From Bacteroidota bacterium (lineage in GTDB: Bacteria > Bacteroidota > Bacteroidia > Flavobacteriales > Flavobacteriaceae), in NCBI GenBank assembly GCA_023446155.1, contig JAEXIT010000019.1, positions 1 through 38,238 of the forward strand: 38,238 bases of DNA. The letters are read 5' to 3'. This document shows positions 23,490-31,777 of the stretch, piece after piece. Made by a program: the position numbers and the translations under genes. Numbering within the stretch: the stretch's first letter is position 1; the number at the start of each line of letters is the position of its first letter. The notes beneath the pieces are model-generated. The model ran no database searches. It was not told where the DNA came from and saw only the letters and a program-made list of their open reading frames with translations.

Positions 23490-23628
23490 GTTCGTATCGT
23501 TATAAAAAAAGGAGTGAGTTTAGTTGGTGATTATTTCTCTTGAAAGAGATAAAATATTAAAAAAGTAATTTTATTATAAAATATTAAGTTAATAATGTGG
23601 TTTAATGGTGTATGTTAACAAAAGAGTG

Positions 23629-23669
23629 TGTTTATTTTGAATTAACACTTTTGTGGTTTTTTTCTTAAA
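23629..23669 (+). repeat. Leader block shared by the two T9SS genes, copy 2
   Basis: Identical over 41 bases to 22595-22635. Weaker similarity continues upstream to about 23557, where it aligns with the aroC 3' region, including the remains of the aroC terminator. The block lies 41 bases before the ATG of T9SS gene 2. Confidence 0.7.
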
Positions 23670-23710
23670 GTTTAATGGGTAGCTTTAATTTTTAAACAAA
23701 ACCAATTATA

Positions 23711-24550
23711 ATGAGAAAAACATTACTTTCTACCGGTTTATTACTGGGAACATTTTTTGCAGGAAATGCACAGACAACAACAATTTTCCAGGAAAATTTT
23801 GAAAATAATACTGCTTTAACGGGATGGACTTTGCGTAATCTTGACGGTTTAACACCAAATGGGACGTATGCGGCTACTTTTGGTGTTAATGCATGGGCAG
23901 TGGTTACCTGGAACTCAGAACCGGGTAATAAGGTGGCTTCTACAACATCATGGTTTAATCCGGCTGGTACGGCAAACAGATGGTTGATCACACCTCAAAT
24001 CGCGCTTCCGGCCAACAATCAGATTCAGGTGGCTTTTAAAGCGAAATCGGGTGATTCGGATGTGGCGTATCAGGATGGATATGAATTACGGGTTTCTACA
24101 ACCGGAACAAATGCAGCCGATTTTACACACGTAATTTATTCAACTCCGTCGGAAGCCAATACATGGCAAAACAGATCGTATCCGCTAACACAATTTGCCG
24201 GACAAAGTATCTACATTGCCTGGGTGAATAATAACAATGATAAGAATCTTTTGAGTGTTGATGATGTTACTGTTCTTGCAATGGCTACCGCTTCAACAGA
24301 CGATTTCCTTGCTTCTAAATTCTCGGTGTTCCCGAACCCGGTTCATGATGTAGTAACGGTTGCAAACAATAACAACGTTTTGGTTAACCAAATTGCAATC
24401 AACGATATCAATGGTAGAACGGTAAAAACAGTAACATTTGAGGCTGTTTCAGAAGCTCAAGTAAATATCGCCGACTTAAATTCAGGAGTGTATTTTATGA
24501 ATATTACAACAAATGAGGGTATGGCAACTAAAAAGATTGTCAAAAAATAA
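23711..24550 (+). CDS. T9SS-secreted choice-of-anchor-J/cleaved-adhesin protein, payload 2
   Basis: A 279-residue exported protein with signal peptide MRKTLLSTGLLLGTFFAGNAQ. Residues 22-190 match the choice-of-anchor J (cleaved adhesin, MAM-like) beta-sandwich pattern: IFQENFENNTALTGW, SWFNPAGTANRWLITPQI, YELRVSTTG, and the closing IAWVNNNNDKNLLSVDDV. Such domains mediate adhesion or binding to carbohydrate. Residues about 200-279 are a type A T9SS sorting domain almost identical to that of gene 1. Shared leader and terminator show that the two genes arose by duplication, or by exchange of the middle part. Confidence 0.92.
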   Translation: MRKTLLSTGLLLGTFFAGNAQTTTIFQENFENNTALTGWTLRNLDGLTPNGTYAATFGVNAWAVVTWNSEPGNKVASTTSWFNPAGTANRWLITPQIALPANNQIQVAFKAKSGDSDVAYQDGYELRVSTTGTNAADFTHVIYSTPSEANTWQNRSYPLTQFAGQSIYIAWVNNNNDKNLLSVDDVTVLAMATASTDDFLASKFSVFPNPVHDVVTVANNNNVLVNQIAINDINGRTVKTVTFEAVSEAQVNIADLNSGVYFMNITTNEGMATKKIVKK

Positions 24551-24576
24551 TTATTTTTTCTGATTTGTATTTGTAA

Positions 24577-24610
24577 GAGCGGGACAGCGATGCTAGTCCC
24601 GCTCTTTTTT
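24577..24610 (+). terminator. Terminator of T9SS gene 2
   Basis: GAGCGGGAC pairs with GTCCCGCTC (9 bp), with an inner AGC-GAT-GCT and one bulged A, then six T. It overlaps the last codons of the small minus-strand gene at 24593-24736. Confidence 0.9.
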
Positions 24611-24736
24611 CTTTTTATTGCTATTCATCATCAGGAACACATAAGCGACCAATGAAAAGATGACGAACGAAAAAATACCAATCATAATAAAGGCTCCAAC
24701 AGACCAGGAATAGAGGGAAATAAAAAGCTTTGCCAT
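24593..24736 (-). CDS. Tiny single-span membrane protein (47 residues)
   Basis: A short frame: MAKLFISLYSWSVGAFIMIG, then IFSFVIFSLVAYVFLMM and a positively charged tail NSNKKKKERD. One long hydrophobic stretch (about residues 11-37) followed by lysines gives a clear membrane protein with the tail inside. It lies 66 bases downstream of the DCC gene on the same strand. Its last codons form part of the terminator hairpin of the convergent T9SS gene. I recognise no family. It is supported by the membrane pattern and by filling an otherwise empty gap. Confidence 0.5.
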   Translation of the reverse strand: MAKLFISLYSWSVGAFIMIGIFSFVIFSLVAYVFLMMNSNKKKKERD

Positions 24737-24802
24737 TTTTAAGTGATTTAGTTTACTCAAATCTAACTTTAAATTGGCGGTAAAATGATGATAATTATCA
24801 GG

Positions 24803-25216
24803 TTATAAAAATTTTGCCTTAATTTCCGGACTCGGTAACATACAGTGGTCCTTTTTGCCATACCACTTATAACGGTTCTTAGCCATATAATCGTAAACCG
24901 CATTCGAGATGGATTTTGGAATCCAACTGAACAAACTGAATAAAGAATAAACACCGCCAATGGTTTTGGCAATCGAAATCGCCGCATCGGCCTTATAATG
25001 ATACGCTATTCCAGGTTCATACAGGATAATACTGTCGGTTTTGGAGGTGTCCACACCGATATGACGAATCACCTGTTGTCCTAATTCCGATTGTAACGGA
25101 AGGAAACGAAATACATCTTTTTTGTCGTGCTTGATGATAAACTGTACCGAACTGTCGCACAGGTTACAGAAACCGTCAAAAAGTACAATCTTCTTATCTT
25201 GAGGTAAACCTTCCAT
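24803..25216 (-). CDS. DCC family thiol-disulfide oxidoreductase-like protein (DUF393)
   Basis: A 137-residue protein with the family motif DGFCNLC (C17, C20), corresponding to the DxxCxxC signature that names the DCC family, and a thioredoxin-like fold prediction. The middle and end contain FRFLPLQSELGQ, ADAAISIAKTIGG and YDYMAKNRYKWYGKKDHC, all usual for the family. Activity is not established for most members. It starts 3 bases after mutS2 stops and is translated from the same message. Confidence 0.92.
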   Translation of the reverse strand: MEGLPQDKKIVLFDGFCNLCDSSVQFIIKHDKKDVFRFLPLQSELGQQVIRHIGVDTSKTDSIILYEPGIAYHYKADAAISIAKTIGGVYSLFSLFSWIPKSISNAVYDYMAKNRYKWYGKKDHCMLPSPEIKAKFL

Positions 25217-25219
25217 AGC

Positions 25220-27391
25220 TTATTTTTTGCGTTCTACCAGTTCCAGATTATCAAGGTCAACTTTGGATGTGAAAATGCCATAATTGACCGTCGCTTTTTT
25301 CTTTTCGATCGCATCAATGCTCCCCACAGCTTTACCGTCGATCATACGAACGCGGTCGCCTACTTTTAATGGAATTTTAGGTTTGTTGCTTTCTTCCTGA
25401 ATGGCTTTTATTTTCTTTTCTTTTTTCTCTTTTCGGATCACTTCCACCTTTTCCTTTACCTCTTCGATAATCTCCTTCTGAACCGCTTCTTTGGCTTTTT
25501 TCTCCTTAACGGTGATTTTTTTACGCTTGGAGTTTTCGATCTCGACCATTTTTAGAAATTCTCCGATAAGATCTTTTTTATTTTTATTATTAAAATACTT
25601 CTCGGAAATATCGTCCAGTTTCTGACCCATATAGATCAAACGTTGGTTGGCGTCATACAATTCCTGGTAGCTCTCCAGTTTTTGCTGAATCTTGGTGTTG
25701 ATGCCTTCCATTTTTCGACTTTCTTCGCGCGCTCTGGTTTCTTCCTCTTTTAGGTTTTGGGAGGTTTTCTCCAGTCGGGAGCGTTCTTTTTGAAGGTTGG
25801 CTATCGTTTTGTCAAAACGAACCTTGTCGCCTTCGACTTTCTTTTTTGCACGATTGATCAAACCATATGGAATCCCGTTTTTCTGAGCTACTTCGAACGT
25901 AAAAGAACTACCGGCCTGACCCAGATGTAATTTATACATCGGTTCCAGTGATTTTTCGTCAAACAACATGTTCGCGTTGGTGGCAAATGGCAGTTCATTC
26001 GCGAGTATTTTCAGATTGGTATAGTGCGTGGTGATAATACCAAAAGCTTCACGGTGGTAGAATTCTTCCAGGAATGTCTCGGCCAAAGCACCTCCAAGTT
26101 CCGGATCGGAACCGGTTCCAAATTCATCGATCAGGAACAGGGTTTTGGCGTTACACTTTTTTAGAAAGTAATTCATATTCTTCAAGCGGTAACTATACGT
26201 ACTCAAATGGTTTTCGATAGATTGGTTATCGCCAATATCGGTCAGAATCCGGTCAAATAAAAACGTTTCACTGCGTTCGTGTACCGGAATCAGAATACCA
26301 CTTTGTAGCATCAATTGTAATAATCCGATGGTTTTAAGAGTGATACTTTTTCCACCGGCATTTGGACCGGAAATCACTATAATTCGGTTTTCCTGCGTTA
26401 ATTCAATCGTTTGCGGATAGGTTGGCGCATTTTTCTGTTTGTTGTTCAAATACAGAATCGGGTGGAAGGCTTCGCGGAAATACAGTTTTTTCTCTGTCGT
26501 GATTTTTGGAAGTAAACCATTGATTTTATAGGCGTATTTTGCCTTTGCGGCAACCACGTCGATATCACTCAAAAAGTCCTGATAGTCTTTTAAAAGCTGA
26601 ATATACGGACGGATGGCATTGGTTAACTGTTTTAAAATCCGCGTAATTTCCTCGCGTTCTTCATATTCCAGGTTGCTCAGTTCCCGCGAATAACGCAAGG
26701 TGGCTTCCGGTTCAATATAGGCGATGCTTCCGGTTTTGGAACTGCCCAATATGGTTCCTTTTACTTTACGGCGGTACATGGCCAAAACGGCCAGAACGCG
26801 ACGGTTATCCACTATCGTTTCCCGGATATCGTCCAGATAGCCCATACTGTTGTAACTGGACAAAGCTGCACCAAAACTCTGATTGATTTTTCCGCGAACC
26901 AGATTCATATTACGACGGATTTCGACTAGATCAGGTGACGCATTGTCTTTAATCTCCCCGTATTTGTCGACTACCTCGTCAATTTTCTGAATAATGAATT
27001 TCGTGAGTTCGATCTCCGAAGCCCGAAGGTTTAATTTCGGATAGTAGTCGTCGAATTTTCGGAAAAACTGAATCAGCGTATTGGCGGTTTCGGAAAGCGC
27101 GCTAATCTTTCGAAAGCCGCTTAACTCCAGAAAACTGTCTTCAATAGCCAGGTATTTTATTTCGTGGTGAATCGCATCAAAATAGTGATTCGGGATAACA
27201 TTATTATTGGTAAATGAAGAAACATACTCGGATGTTTGCAATAGCGCATCCATTAGCGTTTCCTCTGTTTTGAAAGGGATAATCTCAAGCGCCTTCTGTT
27301 TTCCGGTTTCGGTATTACACAAGTCCGAAATGGTTTCCAGTATGGTTTTAAATTCTAAATCCTGTAGGGTTTTATCGGTAATTGAAATCAT
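25220..27391 (-). CDS. MutS2-like ATPase without Smr domain
   Basis: A 723-residue DNA-binding ATPase of the MutS2 branch. It lacks the N-terminal mismatch-recognition domains of MutS. It has core and clamp helices to about 300, Walker A SGPNAGGKS (341-349), Walker B LFLIDEFGTGSDP (418-430) and a long charged coiled coil (about 515-665). The C-terminus is a KOW-like segment, KVGDRVRMIDGKAVGSI (about 675-723). The Smr nuclease domain at the end of Bacillus MutS2 (about 785 residues) is absent, so the usual 'endonuclease MutS2' label is not supported for this protein. MutS2 proteins act on branched DNA or stalled ribosomes. Confidence 0.92.
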   Translation of the reverse strand: MISITDKTLQDLEFKTILETISDLCNTETGKQKALEIIPFKTEETLMDALLQTSEYVSSFTNNNVIPNHYFDAIHHEIKYLAIEDSFLELSGFRKISALSETANTLIQFFRKFDDYYPKLNLRASEIELTKFIIQKIDEVVDKYGEIKDNASPDLVEIRRNMNLVRGKINQSFGAALSSYNSMGYLDDIRETIVDNRRVLAVLAMYRRKVKGTILGSSKTGSIAYIEPEATLRYSRELSNLEYEEREEITRILKQLTNAIRPYIQLLKDYQDFLSDIDVVAAKAKYAYKINGLLPKITTEKKLYFREAFHPILYLNNKQKNAPTYPQTIELTQENRIIVISGPNAGGKSITLKTIGLLQLMLQSGILIPVHERSETFLFDRILTDIGDNQSIENHLSTYSYRLKNMNYFLKKCNAKTLFLIDEFGTGSDPELGGALAETFLEEFYHREAFGIITTHYTNLKILANELPFATNANMLFDEKSLEPMYKLHLGQAGSSFTFEVAQKNGIPYGLINRAKKKVEGDKVRFDKTIANLQKERSRLEKTSQNLKEEETRAREESRKMEGINTKIQQKLESYQELYDANQRLIYMGQKLDDISEKYFNNKNKKDLIGEFLKMVEIENSKRKKITVKEKKAKEAVQKEIIEEVKEKVEVIRKEKKEKKIKAIQEESNKPKIPLKVGDRVRMIDGKAVGSIDAIEKKKATVNYGIFTSKVDLDNLELVERKK

Positions 27392-27462
27392 TTTTTTAAA
27401 TTGAATTGCAAATTTACAAAGAAGAAGCCGTATCGCTAAGGCTAAAAGTTAGCTAAAAGTGT

Positions 27463-27470
27463 TATTTTTG
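27463..27470 (+). promoter_or_regulatory. Candidate -7 box for ung
   Basis: TATTTTTG matches TAnnTTTG and ends 15 bases before the ATG at 27486. It overlaps the alternative GTG start at 27459, which argues against that start. No TTG is seen at the -33 distance. Confidence 0.45.
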
Positions 27471-27485
27471 GTAAAAAATTATAAA

Positions 27486-28151
27486 ATGCAAGTAAATATA
27501 CATCCTTCCTGGGAAAACGTACTATCTGCCGAATTTGAAAAGCCGTATTTTGACAAATTGATTCACTTTGTAAAAGCGGAATACGCCCAAACCCGTTGCT
27601 ACCCAAAAGGAAATCATATTTTTGCTGCATTCGACCGTTGTCCGTTCGACCAGGTTAAAGTGGTTATCATCGGTCAGGATCCATATCACGGACCCAATCA
27701 GGCGAATGGCTTGTGTTTTTCGGTCAACGACGGCATCGCGTTTCCGCCGTCCTTACTCAATATTTTCAAAGAAATCGAAACCGATTTGGGAATTCCGTTT
27801 CCAAAAAGCGGTAATCTCGAGCGTTGGGCCGATCAGGGGGTATTGTTACTCAATGCGACCTTAACGGTTCGCGAAAGCATGGCGGGTAGTCATCAAAACC
27901 AGGGTTGGGAAGATTTTACTGATGCTGTAATTCAGAAGATTTCCAATGAAAAACAGGACGTTGTCTTTTTACTTTGGGGTGGTTTTGCCAAGAAAAAAGG
28001 TGCTAAAATCGACAGAAGCCGTCATTTTGTATTGGAAACCGGACATCCGTCGCCATTAAGTGCCAATCGCGGACTGTGGTTTGGAAACAAACACTTTAGC
28101 AAAGCAAATGCCTTTTTACAGCAAAAAGGCAAACCGGAAATCAACTGGTAA
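27486..28151 (+). CDS. ung: Uracil-DNA glycosylase
   Basis: It removes uracil from DNA as the first step of base excision repair. The 221-residue protein (E. coli 229) has the water-activating GQDPYH motif with D65, the uracil pocket GLCFSV, LLLNATLTVRESMAGSH and the HPSPLS motif with H187. The ATG at 27486 is chosen over the longer GTG-start frame at 27459 because MQVNIHPSWENVL begins where the family begins, and because a -7 box overlaps the longer version. It is divergent from mutS2. Its stop codon touches the stop of the convergent gene (TAATTA). Confidence 0.96.
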   Translation: MQVNIHPSWENVLSAEFEKPYFDKLIHFVKAEYAQTRCYPKGNHIFAAFDRCPFDQVKVVIIGQDPYHGPNQANGLCFSVNDGIAFPPSLLNIFKEIETDLGIPFPKSGNLERWADQGVLLLNATLTVRESMAGSHQNQGWEDFTDAVIQKISNEKQDVVFLLWGGFAKKKGAKIDRSRHFVLETGHPSPLSANRGLWFGNKHFSKANAFLQQKGKPEINW

Positions 28152-29084
28152 TTAGTAAAACGTTAATTCTCCTAAAATTTCTTCCGACATAAATGGGCCC
28201 CCGGGATATTTGGCGGTATAGTCCAGATTCAGCCAAATCTGCCCGCGTTCGTCGATATGGTAATTGATCTCCTTTCCTTTACTTTCGTCTTTAAACAGTA
28301 CTTCCTTGATCAGGTAAATTACATTTTCAAGGTCGGCTTTGGTTCCTACGAGCATTTCCGGATACAAATGGCCACCGGTATGGATAATCCGCGGTGTACC
28401 GCCAATCGCGCGAATCAGTGCGGCCATCAAAATTGCATGATCGTCACAATCGCCCGAAAAGTGCTGTAACGATTCACTAGCCGAAGCGATGTATTCCCGT
28501 CCTTTGGGATCGTTCACATAATTCCATCGCTTTTTAACTTCGGCAAAAACCGCAAAACATTGAATTGTTTGTCGGTATTCGCGAAAGCCTTTTATGTCCT
28601 GAAAATGCAGGGTAGTGGCTTTTAATGCAAAATTGCGAACCTTCGGATTGGTATAATCCACGGCGTCGATAATCTTGGATTTGTTCGGAAACGGAAGGAG
28701 TTTCGCAATGATAATATCCTGTGGATTGGCATCTTCCGACATGGTATAAATCATCGCCCGATAATCTTCAAAAACCGAATTAAAACCGTAGCCACCAAAC
28801 AAGGTTCCCCATATCAACGCTAGTAAATACAGGAAAATACAAATAATGATCACCGTTTTAAGCATCCGCAACGCCAATTGGATGATCACCACTATGACGA
28901 TAAAAAGTAATACCCGATCGATATGTAAAAACCATTCCGGATCGATAATGTTCTGATGGACAATAATAAAAATCGGAATGGCAATCAGGATATTCAGGAA
29001 AAAAATGACAACATTGTCCCAAGGCTTTGGCAAAGAAAGCTTATCTTTTATTTTTTGGATCTTGGTTTTTTCGGACAAAGTCAT
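28152..29084 (-). CDS. Membrane protein with transglutaminase-like domain
   Basis: A 310-residue protein with two or three N-terminal membrane segments (about 24-42, 57-75, 77-95) and a C-terminal transglutaminase-like (papain fold) domain. The catalytic triad is visible: C213 in SGDCDDHAILMAAL, H239 in TGGHLYPEM and D288 in WLNLDYT. Bacterial proteins of this type act as peptidases or cross-linking enzymes, usually with unknown substrate. It is 24 bases downstream of the binding-protein gene at 29109, suggesting a two-gene operon. It meets ung with no gap. Confidence 0.85.
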   Translation of the reverse strand: MTLSEKTKIQKIKDKLSLPKPWDNVVIFFLNILIAIPIFIIVHQNIIDPEWFLHIDRVLLFIVIVVIIQLALRMLKTVIIICIFLYLLALIWGTLFGGYGFNSVFEDYRAMIYTMSEDANPQDIIIAKLLPFPNKSKIIDAVDYTNPKVRNFALKATTLHFQDIKGFREYRQTIQCFAVFAEVKKRWNYVNDPKGREYIASASESLQHFSGDCDDHAILMAALIRAIGGTPRIIHTGGHLYPEMLVGTKADLENVIYLIKEVLFKDESKGKEINYHIDERGQIWLNLDYTAKYPGGPFMSEEILGELTFY

Positions 29085-29108
29085 TTTTTAGCGATGGCTT
29101 GTAAATAC

Positions 29109-29954
29109 TTATTTTATGACGGATTCATAAGTGGCTTTGGTTTCGATTATCTTTAAATCGAATAATTGATTTTGAATTTTTTCAAAGGTTTTTTGATCCG
29201 GTTTTTTTTGCGACCAACGGGTTAATTGCAGCCATTCCTGAATGTCTTCCGTTTTTTGATTAAAACGATTGGCCAATGTTCGGTCGATACTGGGAATTTC
29301 TTTAAACTCACGGGTTGTGGTATTGATGATATCTAGTATTTGATCAATCACGTGTTTGTCGGTTGCCAGTACTTCGTTGCGAACGGCAATTACAAACGAA
29401 GGCCATGGCGTGGGACAATTACCCAGATGACGGAATGTACCGTTATCGACCAAGGGTTTGGTCATAAAGCGTTCCCACATAAAATAATCGGCTGTTCCAT
29501 TGGTAAGCGCGGTTACGGCACCGTCGATGGTATTTACAATTTCAAAAGGAATGTTTTGTGTATCCCAGCCTTCGTTTTTAGCATTGACGATAGCCATCAG
29601 TTGGGATCCGGATCCAATCCGACTAATAGCTGCTTTTTTTCCGTTTAGATCGGATAGGTTTTGATAAGCGGATTGCGCGCCCACATGAATCCCCCATAGC
29701 AAAGGCGATTGCACATAGATTTGTACAATGCTACTCGGATTGCCATTGGAGATATCTTTCAGAATGCCCTCGGTTAAAATAATAGCGATATCGGTTTCGT
29801 TATCGCGGAGCATCTGACACATTTTTCCGGTTCCTTCGGGCACATCGGTCCACTGTAAATCGATGTCAACCTCATTAAATTCGCCGTTTTCAATGCATAA
29901 ATGCCAGGGTAAATTAAAATGCTCGGGTACTCCTGCAATTCGAATTGTTTTCAT
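29109..29954 (-). CDS. Periplasmic-binding-protein-fold protein without signal peptide
   Basis: A 281-residue protein resembling NMT1/THI5- or SsuA-like substrate-binding proteins: IRIAGVPEHFNLPWHLCIENGEF, then LRDNETDIAIILTEGILKDISNG, AAISRIGSGSQLMAIVNA and ALTNGTADYFMWERFMTKPLV. The start MKTIRIAGVPEH lies at the first beta strand, and no signal peptide or lipobox precedes it. No ABC permease or ATPase gene is near. It is therefore either cytoplasmic, as the yeast THI5 enzyme is, or a stand-alone sensor. It is upstream of the transglutaminase-like gene. The ligand is unknown. Confidence 0.82.
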   Translation of the reverse strand: MKTIRIAGVPEHFNLPWHLCIENGEFNEVDIDLQWTDVPEGTGKMCQMLRDNETDIAIILTEGILKDISNGNPSSIVQIYVQSPLLWGIHVGAQSAYQNLSDLNGKKAAISRIGSGSQLMAIVNAKNEGWDTQNIPFEIVNTIDGAVTALTNGTADYFMWERFMTKPLVDNGTFRHLGNCPTPWPSFVIAVRNEVLATDKHVIDQILDIINTTTREFKEIPSIDRTLANRFNQKTEDIQEWLQLTRWSQKKPDQKTFEKIQNQLFDLKIIETKATYESVIK

Positions 29955-30025
29955 GTGAAAAAATTAATTGCTAAGATAGTAAGAGTAAACAAATTTTTGC
30001 GATAAGAAGGGGTTAAAAATAAACA

Positions 30026-30060
30026 TTCCCCGTAGAATAATTAAAATTACTATCGGGGAA
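30026..30060 (-). terminator. Terminator downstream of the CoA-transferase gene
   Basis: TTCCCCG pairs with CGGGGAA, extended after a bulged T by TAG with CTA, and encloses the AT palindrome TAATT-AA-AATTA. On the minus strand it is followed by a T-rich stretch. It lies 41 bases past the CoA-transferase stop. Confidence 0.7.
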
Positions 30061-30101
30061 AGTTTTCGCAAATAAACAAAGAAAACAACACAAATGTTAC
30101 C

Positions 30102-31619
30102 TTACACTTCGTGGGGTATAAGGCAGTTTTGTTTCATGGTGCCTGTTTCCAGGTATCGTGTATGGAAGCTAAAAGCTTCTTCCAGTATATGTGGCGTATG
30201 ACCGCCGCGTTGGCAGGCTCTTTCGAAATATTCCTGTAGTTGTTCGCGGTATTCGGGATGGGCGCAATTTTGGATGATCACTTTAGCGCGTTCCCGTGGC
30301 GCTAATCCGCGTAGATCGGCAAGACCTTGTTCGGTTACCAAAATGTCCACGTCGTGTTCCGTATGGTCGGTATGAGATACCATCGGAAGGACATGTGAAA
30401 TGGCGTTTCCGTCTTTCGAAGCCGACTGTGTTACGAAAATACTCAGGTAGGCATTACGGGCAAAATCACCCGAACCGCCAATGCCATTCATCATTTTCGT
30501 TCCCGAAATATGGGTCGAATTCACATTACCGTAAATGTCAAATTCGATCGCGGTATTGATCCCGATAATACCCAAGCGACGGATCACTTCTGCAGCATTA
30601 CTGATATTCTGCGGACGAAGGACAATCTTGTCTTTATATTGGTCAAAATTGTTTAGTAGATGTTTGTAGCAGGTTTCCGATACGGTGATTGAAGAAGCCG
30701 AAGCAAACGTCATTTTACCGGTATCCATCAGTTCGAACGTACTGTCTTGCAACACTTCCGAATACATCACCAGATTTTCAAAATCCCCTTTGGCTAACCC
30801 CGACAATACCGCATTGGCCACCTTACCGATACCGGCCTGTAATGGCATCAAAGATTTTGTTAAACGCCCGCTTTGTATCTCTTTTTCAAAAAAGGCCAGT
30901 AAATGGTTGGCAATAGCAGTGGTTTTTGCATCCGGAGCGGTAGTTTGCGCCGGACTATCCGGGATTTCGGTAAAAACGATTCCCGCCACTTTATCCGGGT
31001 CAATACGGATAACATCGGAGCCAATACGATCGTCGGAAGCTGTAATGTTGATCACATCACGGTTAGGGTAGTGGTTTGGAATAAAAATATCGTGTATTCC
31101 TTTAAATTCAAAAGGAATGGAGGTGTTGATTTCAATAATAATTTTGTCGGCCAAATGGGCAAAAGTAGCCGAATTTCCTACCGAAGTAGTTGGGATGATA
31201 TTCCCGTCGGTATCGATATAAGTGGCCTCAATGATTGCAAAATCCAGTTGGGGGAGGTGTTTGTTTTCCAGTAATTCTGCCGTTTCACTAAGATGCTGAT
31301 CAATGAAAAGAATCTCACCGTTGTTGATTTTTCCCCGCATTACCGGATCAACCTGAAAGGGCATTCGTTTGTAAAGGGCATTACTTCTGGCCAGATCGGC
31401 ATCGGTAGTATGACCTAGCGAAGCACCGGTAATCAGGGTAATCCCGATCGCTTCGTGTTCGGCACGCAAAGCAAAGGCGGGTAAAACCGCTTTACTGTCG
31501 CCGGCTTTTGTGAATCCGCTGGAACCGACTACCATTTTATCTTTAAAAAAAGCGGCGGCCTGATGGGCGGAAATCACTTTGTCTTCGTATTTTTGAAATT
31601 GAATTCTTTCTGGGTTCAT
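30102..31619 (-). CDS. Acetyl-CoA hydrolase/succinyl-CoA:acetate CoA-transferase family protein
   Basis: A 505-residue class I CoA-transferase. The catalytic glutamate is E288 in NLVMYSEVLQD. Other signatures are PLQAGIGKVANAVLSGL (259-275), GIGGSGDFARNAYLSIF (about 380-396) and the C-terminal EQGLADLRGLAPRERA. Length and motifs fit the AarC/ScpC group, which moves CoA between succinyl-CoA, acetyl-CoA and acetate or propionate; the exact acceptor is uncertain. It is divergent from an AraC regulator with 158 bases between, so that protein probably controls it. With SucC it gives two routes in the window that act on succinyl-CoA. Confidence 0.9.
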   Translation of the reverse strand: MNPERIQFQKYEDKVISAHQAAAFFKDKMVVGSSGFTKAGDSKAVLPAFALRAEHEAIGITLITGASLGHTTDADLARSNALYKRMPFQVDPVMRGKINNGEILFIDQHLSETAELLENKHLPQLDFAIIEATYIDTDGNIIPTTSVGNSATFAHLADKIIIEINTSIPFEFKGIHDIFIPNHYPNRDVINITASDDRIGSDVIRIDPDKVAGIVFTEIPDSPAQTTAPDAKTTAIANHLLAFFEKEIQSGRLTKSLMPLQAGIGKVANAVLSGLAKGDFENLVMYSEVLQDSTFELMDTGKMTFASASSITVSETCYKHLLNNFDQYKDKIVLRPQNISNAAEVIRRLGIIGINTAIEFDIYGNVNSTHISGTKMMNGIGGSGDFARNAYLSIFVTQSASKDGNAISHVLPMVSHTDHTEHDVDILVTEQGLADLRGLAPRERAKVIIQNCAHPEYREQLQEYFERACQRGGHTPHILEEAFSFHTRYLETGTMKQNCLIPHEV

Positions 31620-31777
31620 AAAATGATTTTTTGATAAAAAATTAAACCAAAAAATAAAGTTTTAATAACAAAAGCTTTTACTTGTTTTTATTCTGATTGG
31701 TTTAGTTTACAATTTTAAAGAAATAATCCAGTAGCGAATTATCGTAATAAGCCAAAAAAATATTCATTTCAGACAGT

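Noticed and set aside
27459..27485. GTG start nine codons upstream for ung
   Set aside because: It overlaps the -7 box TATTTTTG, and the extra residues MLFLVKNYK are not part of the family's start.
31620..31777. Defined AraC operator between the regulator and the CoA-transferase
   Set aside because: Only a short AAAAGCTTTT palindrome is visible; no repeated site long enough to call could be supported.
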